DNA of 12,533 bases from Candidatus Saccharibacteria bacterium UBA2866. Its GTDB lineage: Bacteria; Patescibacteriota; Saccharimonadia; Saccharimonadales; Saccharimonadaceae. The position numbers and the translations under genes are program-made. The notes beneath the pieces were generated by a model, which ran no database searches, was not told the origin of the DNA, and was given only the letters and a program-made list of their open reading frames with translations. Every line of letters starts with the position of its first letter. Positions within the stretch are counted from its first letter, which is position 1. Shown here piece after piece: positions 1 through 6,347 of the stretch. The stretch covers positions 70,969-83,501 of the forward strand of contig DEEY01000016.1 in assembly GCA_002350545.1 (NCBI GenBank). The letters run 5' to 3'.

Positions 1-9
1 TGGAATTTC

Positions 10-1404
10 CTAACGGGTAATTAATTCGCGCATCAAATCATCATCGCTAACGTAATAGAGCCATTTATTTTCAGTGATACCAGCAGGGAAATGAGCGGAA
101 ACGTTTTTAGCTAAGACGCGACGATTAAAGCCGTCATAATCGTAGGCGATGAGTTCGCTGTTATTGACCGTATAAATCATATCGTTGTCTAGCCAATCAT
201 AGTGGCTACTATCTGGGGTCCACTCACGAACTAGTCCAGCTTCCATATCTAGAGTGGCAATCTTGTCCCCGGTATTCATAATAATAAACTCGCCGTCATG
301 ACCGACTTTTATTTTTTCTGGAGCAAAAGTCAAATCGTAGTTTGCAAATGCCACAAAATCATCCTTTTTGTAAACGTTTAGTTTGGTATCCTGCAAAACG
401 GTGATGTATTTTTCGTCATAGAATTTACTAATGACAACCTTGGCTGGCTGGTCTAGAGTGGTGAGTTCAACAGGTTGATCGCCAATCTTGAAGAACCCAA
501 TATAGTAATTCTCAGAGCCTTTTGCGGTGAAAACTATTTCATTATTATAATGATCAAAATTCAAAACATCCTTAACTAAACTGGCAGAAATTTGACGGCT
601 AGGCACATCAATTTTGTGTAGATTACCATTTTGGATAGCAAGCAAAGTGTTGGCCGAATTATCAATCATTTCAATTTTTTCAAAATTAAAGCTAAATTCT
701 TTAGTGAGATTGATGCTTTTTTCGGGGTTATTAACGTCTATGAGCACCCATTCGATAGAGTCGTTGGATTTTACTCTAAATAAAACGTGGGCGTCATCAT
801 AATCCCAATCCGCATCAACGATTTCACCAGTAAAAAGACCGGTGGATGCATTGTCGGCTAGGCTTACACCTGAGAAGTATTTAGCAATATCGAGAGGCTT
901 GGATTTGGGCTCATCGGTATTTAACTTAAGATAATCCCATTTGGTGGTGTTATTAGCAAGAACCATGGCTTCACGGTCAGAGGAGATGGTGGCGATAGTA
1001 GCCCCGCTAAGGCTGAAGATTTTTTCCGGGGTGCGTTCTTTGAGGAATAATCGTGGATAGTGCAAACGATAGAGGAGACCCTCTTTAACATTAATAGTCT
1101 TGCTCCAAGAGTCGTAACCATCTTTAGTAAGCGTAACGGTGTGTTCGCCGCTTGGAAGCACCTTAGAGGTGTTCGTGCGCTGGAGCCAGGAAGACTCTTC
1201 ACCATCAATATTGACATTGGCACCAGTCGGAACCGAAGAAATCTGAAGCATCCCTTGGCGTTCAACTTTAAAATCAGAGTTAATCCAATAGCCGGAAACG
1301 ATGAAAGCTAATACTGCGACCGTTGCAATAACGGCAAGCACCATGATAGCCTCGGATATGATTACTTTGAGACTACGTAGCTTCTTTTTTTTGTCTAAAT
1401 TCAT
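10..1404 (-). CDS. PEGA-domain membrane-anchored protein with propeller-like C-terminus
   Basis: 464 aa. Residues 1-14 are Lys-rich and cytoplasmic, about 15-38 form one hydrophobic transmembrane helix, and the rest should lie outside the membrane. Residues about 51-113 match a PEGA domain: a 'SVPTGANVNIDG' strand-turn followed by 'LPSGEHTVTLTKDGY'. PEGA domains are small beta-sandwiches common in surface and S-layer-associated proteins. From about 120 on the protein shows repeated short beta-strand units with aromatic/Asp turns, suggestive of a beta-propeller; this part is inference. No catalytic motif was seen. The ATG at 1404 is chosen because an extended -10 (TGTTATAAT) ends 9 nt upstream and no Shine-Dalgarno is present, so the message is probably leaderless. 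The gene is divergent from the 1500 gene. A cell-envelope role is likely, but the exact function is unknown. Confidence 0.85.
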   Translation of the reverse strand: MNLDKKKKLRSLKVIISEAIMVLAVIATVAVLAFIVSGYWINSDFKVERQGMLQISSVPTGANVNIDGEESSWLQRTNTSKVLPSGEHTVTLTKDGYDSWSKTINVKEGLLYRLHYPRLFLKERTPEKIFSLSGATIATISSDREAMVLANNTTKWDYLKLNTDEPKSKPLDIAKYFSGVSLADNASTGLFTGEIVDADWDYDDAHVLFRVKSNDSIEWVLIDVNNPEKSINLTKEFSFNFEKIEMIDNSANTLLAIQNGNLHKIDVPSRQISASLVKDVLNFDHYNNEIVFTAKGSENYYIGFFKIGDQPVELTTLDQPAKVVISKFYDEKYITVLQDTKLNVYKKDDFVAFANYDLTFAPEKIKVGHDGEFIIMNTGDKIATLDMEAGLVREWTPDSSHYDWLDNDMIYTVNNSELIAYDYDGFNRRVLAKNVSAHFPAGITENKWLYYVSDDDLMRELITR

Positions 1405-1413
1405 CTTAAGATA

Positions 1414-1422
1414 ATTATAACA
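1414..1422 (-). promoter_or_regulatory. Extended -10 promoter of the PEGA gene (leaderless)
   Basis: On the minus strand the sequence reads TGT-TATAAT, with the hexamer at 1414-1419. The expected transcription start is around 1407, only about 3 nt before the ATG at 1404. No good -35 is visible, so the TGn extension probably compensates. Confidence 0.6.
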
Positions 1423-1444
1423 TAATTTTTATGAAAATTAACTC

Positions 1445-1473
1445 TTGCGTTTTCGCACAATTAATAGTAATAT
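1445..1473 (+). promoter_or_regulatory. Candidate promoter of the 1500 gene
   Basis: TTGCGT (1445-1450) is separated by 17 bp from TAATAT (1468-1473), which is a partial match to the sigma-70 consensus. A GAGG ribosome-binding site follows at 1490-1493, 6 nt before the ATG at 1500. The region is shared with the divergent PEGA promoter. Confidence 0.4.
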
Positions 1474-1499
1474 AGATATAAGAATAAGCGAGGTAACAA

Positions 1500-2246
1500 A
1501 TGCAAAAATCTGACAGTAACACTACTATGGCTAAGTCTGCACATCGCCAGTTGAGAAGTTCTACAACTTTGAACCGGAGATATGTAAGGCGTCCAACCAA
1601 AAGTACCGATGTAGCTGTCTCGATAAAAAAGCGTTCATCAGAGATAATGAATAATACCACACCTCGTGCCACTGCAAAGGAATTAAAAGATCAGGCCATT
1701 AAGAAGGCTTTAGCCGAAGCAGTAGTAACCCCAGAGAAGAATATGAAGAGTAAAAAAGTAAAAAAGACAGATAATAAGATGCACTTTGGTTTTGGTCGCG
1801 TAATGTTAGCACTCTCTTGTGCGGCAGTAGCAGTTTTTGCAATTGTGTATTTTGTGAATTTGAATATGCCGGATATTTCTTTAAGGGTGGCGGCGATGCA
1901 AACTGGCATTAATGCTTCTTATCCAAACTATGTACCGCGCGATTATAGTGTTTCTAGTATTACTTCCGAGGATGGTAAGGTAACGATGGAATTTCAAAAT
2001 AATACTACTGGCGATGCGTTCACTTTAGTAGAAGAAGCTTCGTCGTTAGATTCTAATGCCTTATTAACCAGTTTCGTAGAAGATGAATATGGCGACAATT
2101 ACACGGTAGTGCGTGAACAGGGATTAACTATTTATATCAGCGGTAGTGATGCCGCCTGGGTAAATGGTGGTGTAATGTACAAAATCAAAACTACCGCCGG
2201 ATCGTTAACCAATAAGCAAATCAAATCAATTGCAACTTCTTTATAA
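1500..2246 (+). CDS. Single-pass membrane protein, unknown function (DUF4367-like C-terminus possible)
   Basis: 248 aa. The first ~98 residues are basic, Ser/Thr/Lys-rich and probably disordered in the cytoplasm. Residues about 99-120 form one transmembrane helix. The remaining ~128 residues are a compact extracytoplasmic domain. Its end, with 'GLTIYISGSDAAWVNGGVMYKI' and 'LTNKQIKSIATSL', resembles DUF4367-type domains (substrate-binding/anti-sigma-like folds); this similarity is from memory and weak. The start at 1500 is supported by GAGG spaced 6 nt upstream. There is no signal cleavage site or catalytic motif. The stop lies 3 bp from the gltX stop on the other strand, with no terminator between them. 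A conserved CPR envelope protein is the best description. Confidence 0.8.
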   Translation: MQKSDSNTTMAKSAHRQLRSSTTLNRRYVRRPTKSTDVAVSIKKRSSEIMNNTTPRATAKELKDQAIKKALAEAVVTPEKNMKSKKVKKTDNKMHFGFGRVMLALSCAAVAVFAIVYFVNLNMPDISLRVAAMQTGINASYPNYVPRDYSVSSITSEDGKVTMEFQNNTTGDAFTLVEEASSLDSNALLTSFVEDEYGDNYTVVREQGLTIYISGSDAAWVNGGVMYKIKTTAGSLTNKQIKSIATSL

Positions 2247-2249
2247 GTT

Positions 2250-3689
2250 TTAGATGGCTCTAGCAACGGCGTTTAGCCTAGCTAGGGTCGTTTCTTTACC
2301 TAACACTTCCATGGTTAGGTTAAGTGCGGGGCTAAATGGCGCAAAGCTAATAGCGATACGGATTAGGCTAAAGAGTTCGGCGGGTTTTTTGTCGGTTTCT
2401 GCTAATAATTCGTTTAGCGCATTTTGTAGAGTATCGGCATCCCATGATTCTAGATTGTCTAGTTTCATAATCGAAGTTTTGAGGAGGCTTTCAAGTTCTG
2501 CTTCGGAAAGTTTTTTAAGGAATTTGTTGTTTTTTAGTAATTCTAGGTCAATCGCGGGATCTTTGAAGAAATAATCGGTCATTTCACGTAAATCCGAAAG
2601 GGTTTTTAGACGATCATAAATAATGGAGAGGACTTTTAATTTATCTTCGTCAGAAGAGCCTTTGGCAGAGGCTGGCCAAAAATCTTGAGTGTGTGCATAG
2701 AGCGCTTCAGCGCCTTGCTCGGTGAAGATTTTGCGGATCCATTGACCATTGAGCCAAAGAAGCTTGACTTCATCATAACGAGCACCGGAACTTTGGATGC
2801 GGTCAACAGAAAAATGTTTAATCAATTCGTCTTTAGTATAAATCTCCTGCTCAGTACCATCATTCCAGCCAAGACAGGCTAAATAATTCATCATGGCTTC
2901 AGCTAAAATACCATCTTCACGGTATTCGGTGACTGATTTTGCACCATCACGTTTGCCGAGTTTCTTGCGTCCATCAGAGCGTAAAATATGTGGTAAAGTG
3001 ATAATTTTGGGGCGTTCAATACTTAGTGCCTCGTAAATGGCAAGATAATTAGGTGTGCTGGAGAGGTATTCGGCGCCACGCATTAAATGAGTAACACCCA
3101 TCTCGTAGTCGTCGACAATATGAGCAAAGTTGTAGGTAGGATAGCCGTCTTTTTTAATCAAGATAATATCATCTAAGACTTCAGGGCCAGCGTGCAAATC
3201 GCCCATTACTTCATCGTGCCAATTATACTCTTTGGGTTCAGCCTTAAACCTTAGAGGAATACCTGGTTGCCACTCTGGAGTATCGGTTGGGCGGAAATTG
3301 CGATAAAGGAAAGGTGTTTTTTTGTCATTACATTCCTTACGGTATTCTTCAATCTTTTCGGGAGGAGTGGGGTCGGCGTAAGCGCGGCCTTGTTCGATTA
3401 ATTTACGTGCCCATTGGTGATAGATTTCCATCCGCTCGCTTTGGAAATATGGACCGTGTGAACCGCCAACGATCGGACCTTCGTCCCAATTAATACCCAA
3501 CCATTCAAGAGTATCTTCAATTAACTCTGTGGCGCCCTCAACATAACGTGCTCGGTCGGTATCTTCAATACGTAGAATCATTTTACCGCCTGATTGGCGA
3601 GCCAAAAGATATGGATAGATTGCTGAGCGTACGTTACCAATATGGATATAGCCAGTAGGGCTAGGGGCAAATCTTGTAATTATTTCCAT
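2250..3689 (-). CDS. gltX: Glutamyl-tRNA synthetase (class I)
   Basis: 479 aa, normal length for bacterial GluRS. It charges tRNA-Glu with glutamate in the cytoplasm. In bacteria lacking GlnRS it also mischarges tRNA-Gln for GatCAB; which applies here cannot be seen. The N-terminus has 'RFAPSPTGYIHIGN', where the class I HIGH signature (16-19) reads HIGN. The second signature is KLGKR at about 243-247, where KLSKR is common. 'RIEDTDRARYVEGA' (about 40-53) and 'TYNFAHIVDDYEMGVTHLMRG' positions (about 185-205) are typical GluRS core segments. The anticodon-binding helical domain fills about 330-479. The ATG at 3689 directly follows an extended -10 by 7 nt, so the message is probably leaderless. 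The gene sits 20 bp after the surface-protein gene, so readthrough is also possible. tRNA-Glu lies about 2.5 kb away. Confidence 0.97.
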   Translation of the reverse strand: MEIITRFAPSPTGYIHIGNVRSAIYPYLLARQSGGKMILRIEDTDRARYVEGATELIEDTLEWLGINWDEGPIVGGSHGPYFQSERMEIYHQWARKLIEQGRAYADPTPPEKIEEYRKECNDKKTPFLYRNFRPTDTPEWQPGIPLRFKAEPKEYNWHDEVMGDLHAGPEVLDDIILIKKDGYPTYNFAHIVDDYEMGVTHLMRGAEYLSSTPNYLAIYEALSIERPKIITLPHILRSDGRKKLGKRDGAKSVTEYREDGILAEAMMNYLACLGWNDGTEQEIYTKDELIKHFSVDRIQSSGARYDEVKLLWLNGQWIRKIFTEQGAEALYAHTQDFWPASAKGSSDEDKLKVLSIIYDRLKTLSDLREMTDYFFKDPAIDLELLKNNKFLKKLSEAELESLLKTSIMKLDNLESWDADTLQNALNELLAETDKKPAELFSLIRIAISFAPFSPALNLTMEVLGKETTLARLNAVARAI

Positions 3690-3696
3690 ATATTAT

Positions 3697-3707
3697 ATTA
3701 TAGCACA
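3697..3707 (-). promoter_or_regulatory. Extended -10 promoter of gltX (leaderless)
   Basis: TGTGCTATAAT on the minus strand, with the hexamer at 3697-3702. Exactly 7 nt separate it from the ATG at 3689, placing the expected start of transcription at the start codon. It lies in the 20-bp gap after the surface-protein stop, so gltX can be transcribed independently of that gene. Confidence 0.65.
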
Positions 3708-3709
3708 GA

Positions 3710-4630
3710 TTACTGAAGTTCTTCTTCGTCTTCTTCGTCATCTTCACGACGTTTGGCCAAGATGAAGAAGACCATGCCGCCAGCAGCCGCAGAGGAAGCG
3801 GCAATGGCAAGACCAGTGGCAACTTGTGAGCCATCAGAGATATTGGATTCGGTGCGAGTGGTTTCACCTAATGGATACATTGAAGTGACATTGCCAGGGC
3901 TAACTTGAGTAGTGGTAGTGGTAGTGGTACTAGTCGACGAAATGGTGGTGTAGACGGTGCGGTTACTGTTATTATCATAAGTAGCGCCACTGCCCGGAGT
4001 ATCGTCATCAGGATTCACTGGTGAAGGCGGAGTAGGGCCAGGGTCAGCAGATGTGACAACTTGAAAGACCACTACGCCAAGGTAAGCGCCAGAAGCTTGA
4101 TTTATATCGGCTTTGGTGCCAAAATAGATATCTTCATCGCAAGACGCAACGGAGCTTGCAAGGGTGATGTGGTGGTCTTTGTCCCCCATTGGAGAATAGT
4201 TACTAGAAGAGCTTCCAGCACTAGTGTCATCTAGCGAGTACCCCCATCTATTATCGACAAAAGCGCTTCTTTGGACACTGCTAGCTAATGTTTGGATGGT
4301 TTTACTGCTATCGATGGCATTAACAAGGTTAGTACTGTCTTTAGAATACATATAAGCGGAAAGACCACCGGAAGTATTAGTGCTAGCGGTAAGATTTAAT
4401 GAGTTGCGTAGGAATTCGCCAGCATCGCCACTAGCCCATTCACCTGGGCCTGGAGCAGTGATGCTTACGGAAAGAGTATCCTTAACATTGACTTGGAAGG
4501 TGGTATCACAGGTTGGATCAGTGCATTCACCGGCAGAAGCATTATTCCATTGAGAATTAAACAAAAACGCAGAAACAGCGAGCATTAAACCCGCTACGCT
4601 TATTTTGACCTTCGTTTTTGTCTTAAGCAT
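3710..4630 (-). CDS. Secreted, C-terminally membrane-anchored surface protein, unknown function
   Basis: 306 aa from the ATG at 4630. An in-frame upstream ATG at 4696 is rejected because the promoter -10 lies between the two. Residues 1-33 form a Sec signal peptide (KTKTKVK, hydrophobic core, cleavage near ASA-G). The ectodomain (about 34-195) has early cysteines ('GECTDPTC'), a later 'ASC', and a 'NRWGYSLD' segment that I associate with CPR surface proteins, by recall only. A Pro/Asp-rich spacer (about 195-215) and a Ser/Thr stretch follow, the latter encoded by three tandem copies of a 6-bp repeat near 3911-3928. The C-terminus has a transmembrane helix (about 270-291), KRR, then an acidic tail (EDDEEDEEELQ). 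This gives an N-out/C-in type I topology. A role in adhesion or as an envelope component is inferred. It shares its strand with gltX downstream. Confidence 0.8.
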   Translation of the reverse strand: MLKTKTKVKISVAGLMLAVSAFLFNSQWNNASAGECTDPTCDTTFQVNVKDTLSVSITAPGPGEWASGDAGEFLRNSLNLTASTNTSGGLSAYMYSKDSTNLVNAIDSSKTIQTLASSVQRSAFVDNRWGYSLDDTSAGSSSSNYSPMGDKDHHITLASSVASCDEDIYFGTKADINQASGAYLGVVVFQVVTSADPGPTPPSPVNPDDDTPGSGATYDNNSNRTVYTTISSTSTTTTTTTQVSPGNVTSMYPLGETTRTESNISDGSQVATGLAIAASSAAAGGMVFFILAKRREDDEEDEEELQ

Positions 4631-4636
4631 AATCCC

Positions 4637-4666
4637 ATTATAGCACAAACATTTTGGCTTGTGCAA
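4637..4666 (-). promoter_or_regulatory. Promoter of the surface-protein gene (leaderless)
   Basis: On the minus strand TTGCAC (4661-4666) is followed after 18 bp by TATAAT (4637-4642), preceded by TGTGC. Only 6 nt separate the -10 from the ATG at 4630 and there is no Shine-Dalgarno. This fixes the start at 4630. Confidence 0.65.
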
Positions 4667-4777
4667 CACTTTTATGTTAAATTTTTGATGTTTCATGTTT
4701 ATATCTATGACCTTTATACTTCTATATTACCATAAGGGTTAAAAAAGTAAAGGGTTTTTTACGATTTTATAGAAAAA

Positions 4778-4808
4778 TTGTGGAAAAAACTTATGTTTTT
4801 GCTATAAT
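4778..4808 (+). promoter_or_regulatory. Promoter of the DUF3048 gene
   Basis: TTGTGG (4778-4783) is followed after a 19-bp spacer by TATAAT (4803-4808) with a TGC extension. Transcription should start near 4815. The short leader carries TGGAG, then ATG at 4832, so this gene is Shine-Dalgarno-led. Confidence 0.6.
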
Positions 4809-4831
4809 ATAAAATATAAGTGGAGTAATCA

Positions 4832-6112
4832 ATGGAAAATAACACAAATATAACAGTTAATAGCGAGGAATTAAAGGAAGCCTTTGAGGGGGATGTGGTA
4901 AAAAAACCAAAGGTCAACAAGACTGCTAAAAAAGATTCTAACCCAAAACGTGGCTTGACGGATAAAAAACTCTTGGTTTTTTTGATTGTTGGAATAATCG
5001 GATTAGTTGGTGGTACAGTGATGTTGGTAGTGGCACTACTAAACATGAGACAAGCTGGTCCAGCAGATGATTATCCGGAACTTTCAAATGAGGAAAAAGA
5101 AGAAACCTATAGCGCTTTGACAGGTGAAGTCTTGGAAGACAAAGCACTATTAACGGCGCCAGCTTATTGTATTCAAACGCCTAATAGTACAGACGGAGCG
5201 AGGCCACAAGCGGGGTTAAATGAAGCCGGTGTGATATTTGAGGCAATTGCAGAAGCGGGTATTACGCGATTTGCGGCGATTTACCAAAATCCCTCTTCGG
5301 CGGTGATTGGGCCGATTCGGTCGCTTAGAATTTATTATTTGGAATGGGATACACCATTTGACTGTACAATCGTACACGCTGGTGGCTCAGGCGACGCTTT
5401 GGCGGCATTGTCATCGGGTGGATACAAGGATTTAACAGAAAATTATACTTATATGTATCGTGGGACTTATGGTGGAAGGCGATGGAATAACTTGTTTACC
5501 ACCTCAGCACTACTTCGTCAATATAGTAGCGACAGCGGTAATGCTTCGTCGGAGATTAAGGGTTTCGCTCGGATGACCCCGGAAGAATCTAAAAAAGCTA
5601 GAATAAACGGAACTGTCAGCGAAAAGCTAGTGATTACTCAACCAGCAAAAGGCGATACTTCTACGACTACGCCAGTAACTACTAATGTAGGAATTAGATT
5701 TGGTGGTTTGCCAAATTTCAACGTAGACTATATATATAATGCGGAATCAAACACTTACGCTAGGAGCTATCAGAGTGGAGCGGCGCACGAAGTGTATGGC
5801 TGTCCGGCTGAAGATTTAGGAGAGAAGAATCCAGAAGATGTATGTAATTTGACTCAAATGGCACCATCAGTAGTGGTAGCAATGGTGGTATCAGAGCGCA
5901 AAGCGGCGGATAATTACCATGAGGATATTACGGCAACCGGTTCGGGCAAAGCATTTATTTTCCAAAACGGAATGGCAATTAGCGGTAAATGGGAAAAAGC
6001 GACTAAAGCAGACCAAATCAAATTTACCGATGAAGACGGCAAGGAGATTAAGTTAGCGCCTGGACAGACCATCGTATCGGCCGTGCCAGAATACGGAAGT
6101 GTTGACTTTTAA
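4832..6112 (+). CDS. DUF3048 (YerB-like) membrane-anchored protein
   Basis: 426 aa. Residues 1-45 are Lys-rich and cytoplasmic, about 46-71 form one transmembrane helix, and the rest is extracytoplasmic. Bacillus YerB is a lipoprotein of the same domain family; here a helix anchor replaces the lipobox. The DUF3048 N-domain starts near 'GARPQAGLNEAGVIFE' (122-137), followed by 'AEAGITRFAAIYQ' and 'IGPIRSLRIYY', all typical of the family. The C-domain (about 310-426) has 'VVVAMVVSERKAAD', 'TATGSGKAFIFQNG' and 'DGKEIKLAPGQT', also typical. The family is linked to the envelope, and its molecular function is not established. The start at 4832 is supported by GGAG 7 nt upstream. The stop overlaps the -35 of the tRNA-Glu promoter. 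Confidence 0.88.
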   Translation: MENNTNITVNSEELKEAFEGDVVKKPKVNKTAKKDSNPKRGLTDKKLLVFLIVGIIGLVGGTVMLVVALLNMRQAGPADDYPELSNEEKEETYSALTGEVLEDKALLTAPAYCIQTPNSTDGARPQAGLNEAGVIFEAIAEAGITRFAAIYQNPSSAVIGPIRSLRIYYLEWDTPFDCTIVHAGGSGDALAALSSGGYKDLTENYTYMYRGTYGGRRWNNLFTTSALLRQYSSDSGNASSEIKGFARMTPEESKKARINGTVSEKLVITQPAKGDTSTTTPVTTNVGIRFGGLPNFNVDYIYNAESNTYARSYQSGAAHEVYGCPAEDLGEKNPEDVCNLTQMAPSVVVAMVVSERKAADNYHEDITATGSGKAFIFQNGMAISGKWEKATKADQIKFTDEDGKEIKLAPGQTIVSAVPEYGSVDF

Positions 6113-6129
6113 ATTGGCTGTGCTATAAT
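6102..6129 (+). promoter_or_regulatory. tRNA-Glu promoter
   Basis: TTGACT (6102-6107) is followed after a 16-bp spacer by TATAAT (6124-6129), within a TGTGCTATAAT extended -10. The -35 lies in the last codons of the DUF3048 gene. The expected transcript start is near 6136, at the base of a stable hairpin. Confidence 0.7.
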
Positions 6130-6133
6130 TAAG

Positions 6134-6163
6134 GTGTGCACCTAACCCCCCTTGGGTGCACAC
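6134..6163 (+). other. 9-bp perfect hairpin at the 5' end of the tRNA-Glu precursor
   Basis: GTGTGCACC (6134-6142) pairs with GGTGCACAC (6155-6163) around a 12-nt C-rich loop. It lies between the tRNA promoter and the tRNA and is followed only by TTT. It may be a weak terminator for the DUF3048 message or a cap structure on the tRNA precursor. Confidence 0.5.
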
Positions 6164-6192
6164 TTTGATATGTGGGGTATTAACGTTTGTTT

Positions 6193-6269
6193 GGTTCCGT
6201 CGTCTAGTGGTTTAGGACGTCTGGTTCTCATCCAGAAAATCGCGGGTTCGAATCCCGCCGGAATCACCA
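6193..6269 (+). tRNA. tRNA-Glu (anticodon CTC)
   Basis: This is a complete cloverleaf. The acceptor GGTTCCG pairs with CGGAATC (with one G-U). The anticodon stem TCTGG/CCAGA encloses the loop TTCTCAT, giving anticodon CTC for the GAG codon. The T-arm GCGGG-TTCGAAT-CCCGC is perfect. The discriminator is A and CCA is encoded. It supplies the substrate of the GluRS encoded 2.5 kb upstream. A consensus promoter begins on the very next bases. Confidence 0.96.
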
Positions 6270-6298
6270 TTGACAAAGAATGATAAATGTGATATAAT
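6270..6298 (+). promoter_or_regulatory. Full-consensus promoter between tRNA-Glu and der
   Basis: TTGACA (6270-6275), exactly 17 bp, then TATAAT (6293-6298). Transcription would start near 6305, just before the C4/G6-U8 hairpin at 6308-6332. Its product may therefore be a very short RNA, or it may feed der by readthrough. Confidence 0.65.
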
Positions 6299-6306
6299 TA
6301 TATTAT

Positions 6307-6332
6307 ACCCCTTTACTGGGGGGCTTTTTTTT
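6307..6332 (+). terminator. Intrinsic terminator downstream of tRNA-Glu
   Basis: CCCC (6308-6311), a 6-nt loop, then GGGGGG (6318-6323), followed by C and eight T. The stem is short (4 GC pairs) but the U-tract is strong. It would end tRNA-Glu transcription, and also any RNA from the 6270 promoter. Confidence 0.6.
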
Positions 6333-6340
6333 GCTATAAT
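6312..6340 (+). promoter_or_regulatory. Promoter of der (leaderless)
   Basis: TTTACT (6312-6317) is followed after 17 bp by TATAAT (6335-6340) with a TGC extension. Seven nt then separate the -10 from the ATG at 6348, with no Shine-Dalgarno. The -35 lies in the terminator loop and the U-tract forms part of the spacer. Confidence 0.65.
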
Positions 6341-6347
6341 ACTAGTT

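Noticed and set aside
4631..4696. Upstream in-frame ATG for the surface protein
   Set aside because: The extra 22 residues cover the TGTGCTATAAT promoter and spoil the signal peptide; the ATG at 4630 fits a leaderless start.
4741..4775. GGGTTAAAAAAG / AAGGGTTTTTTAC as a terminator
   Set aside because: The A/T runs can pair but there is no GC stem and no gene ends here; it is an AT-rich divergent promoter region.
6270..6347. Upstream in-frame starts for der
   Set aside because: They would translate through a consensus promoter, a terminator and the second promoter; the family N-terminus begins at the ATG at 6348.
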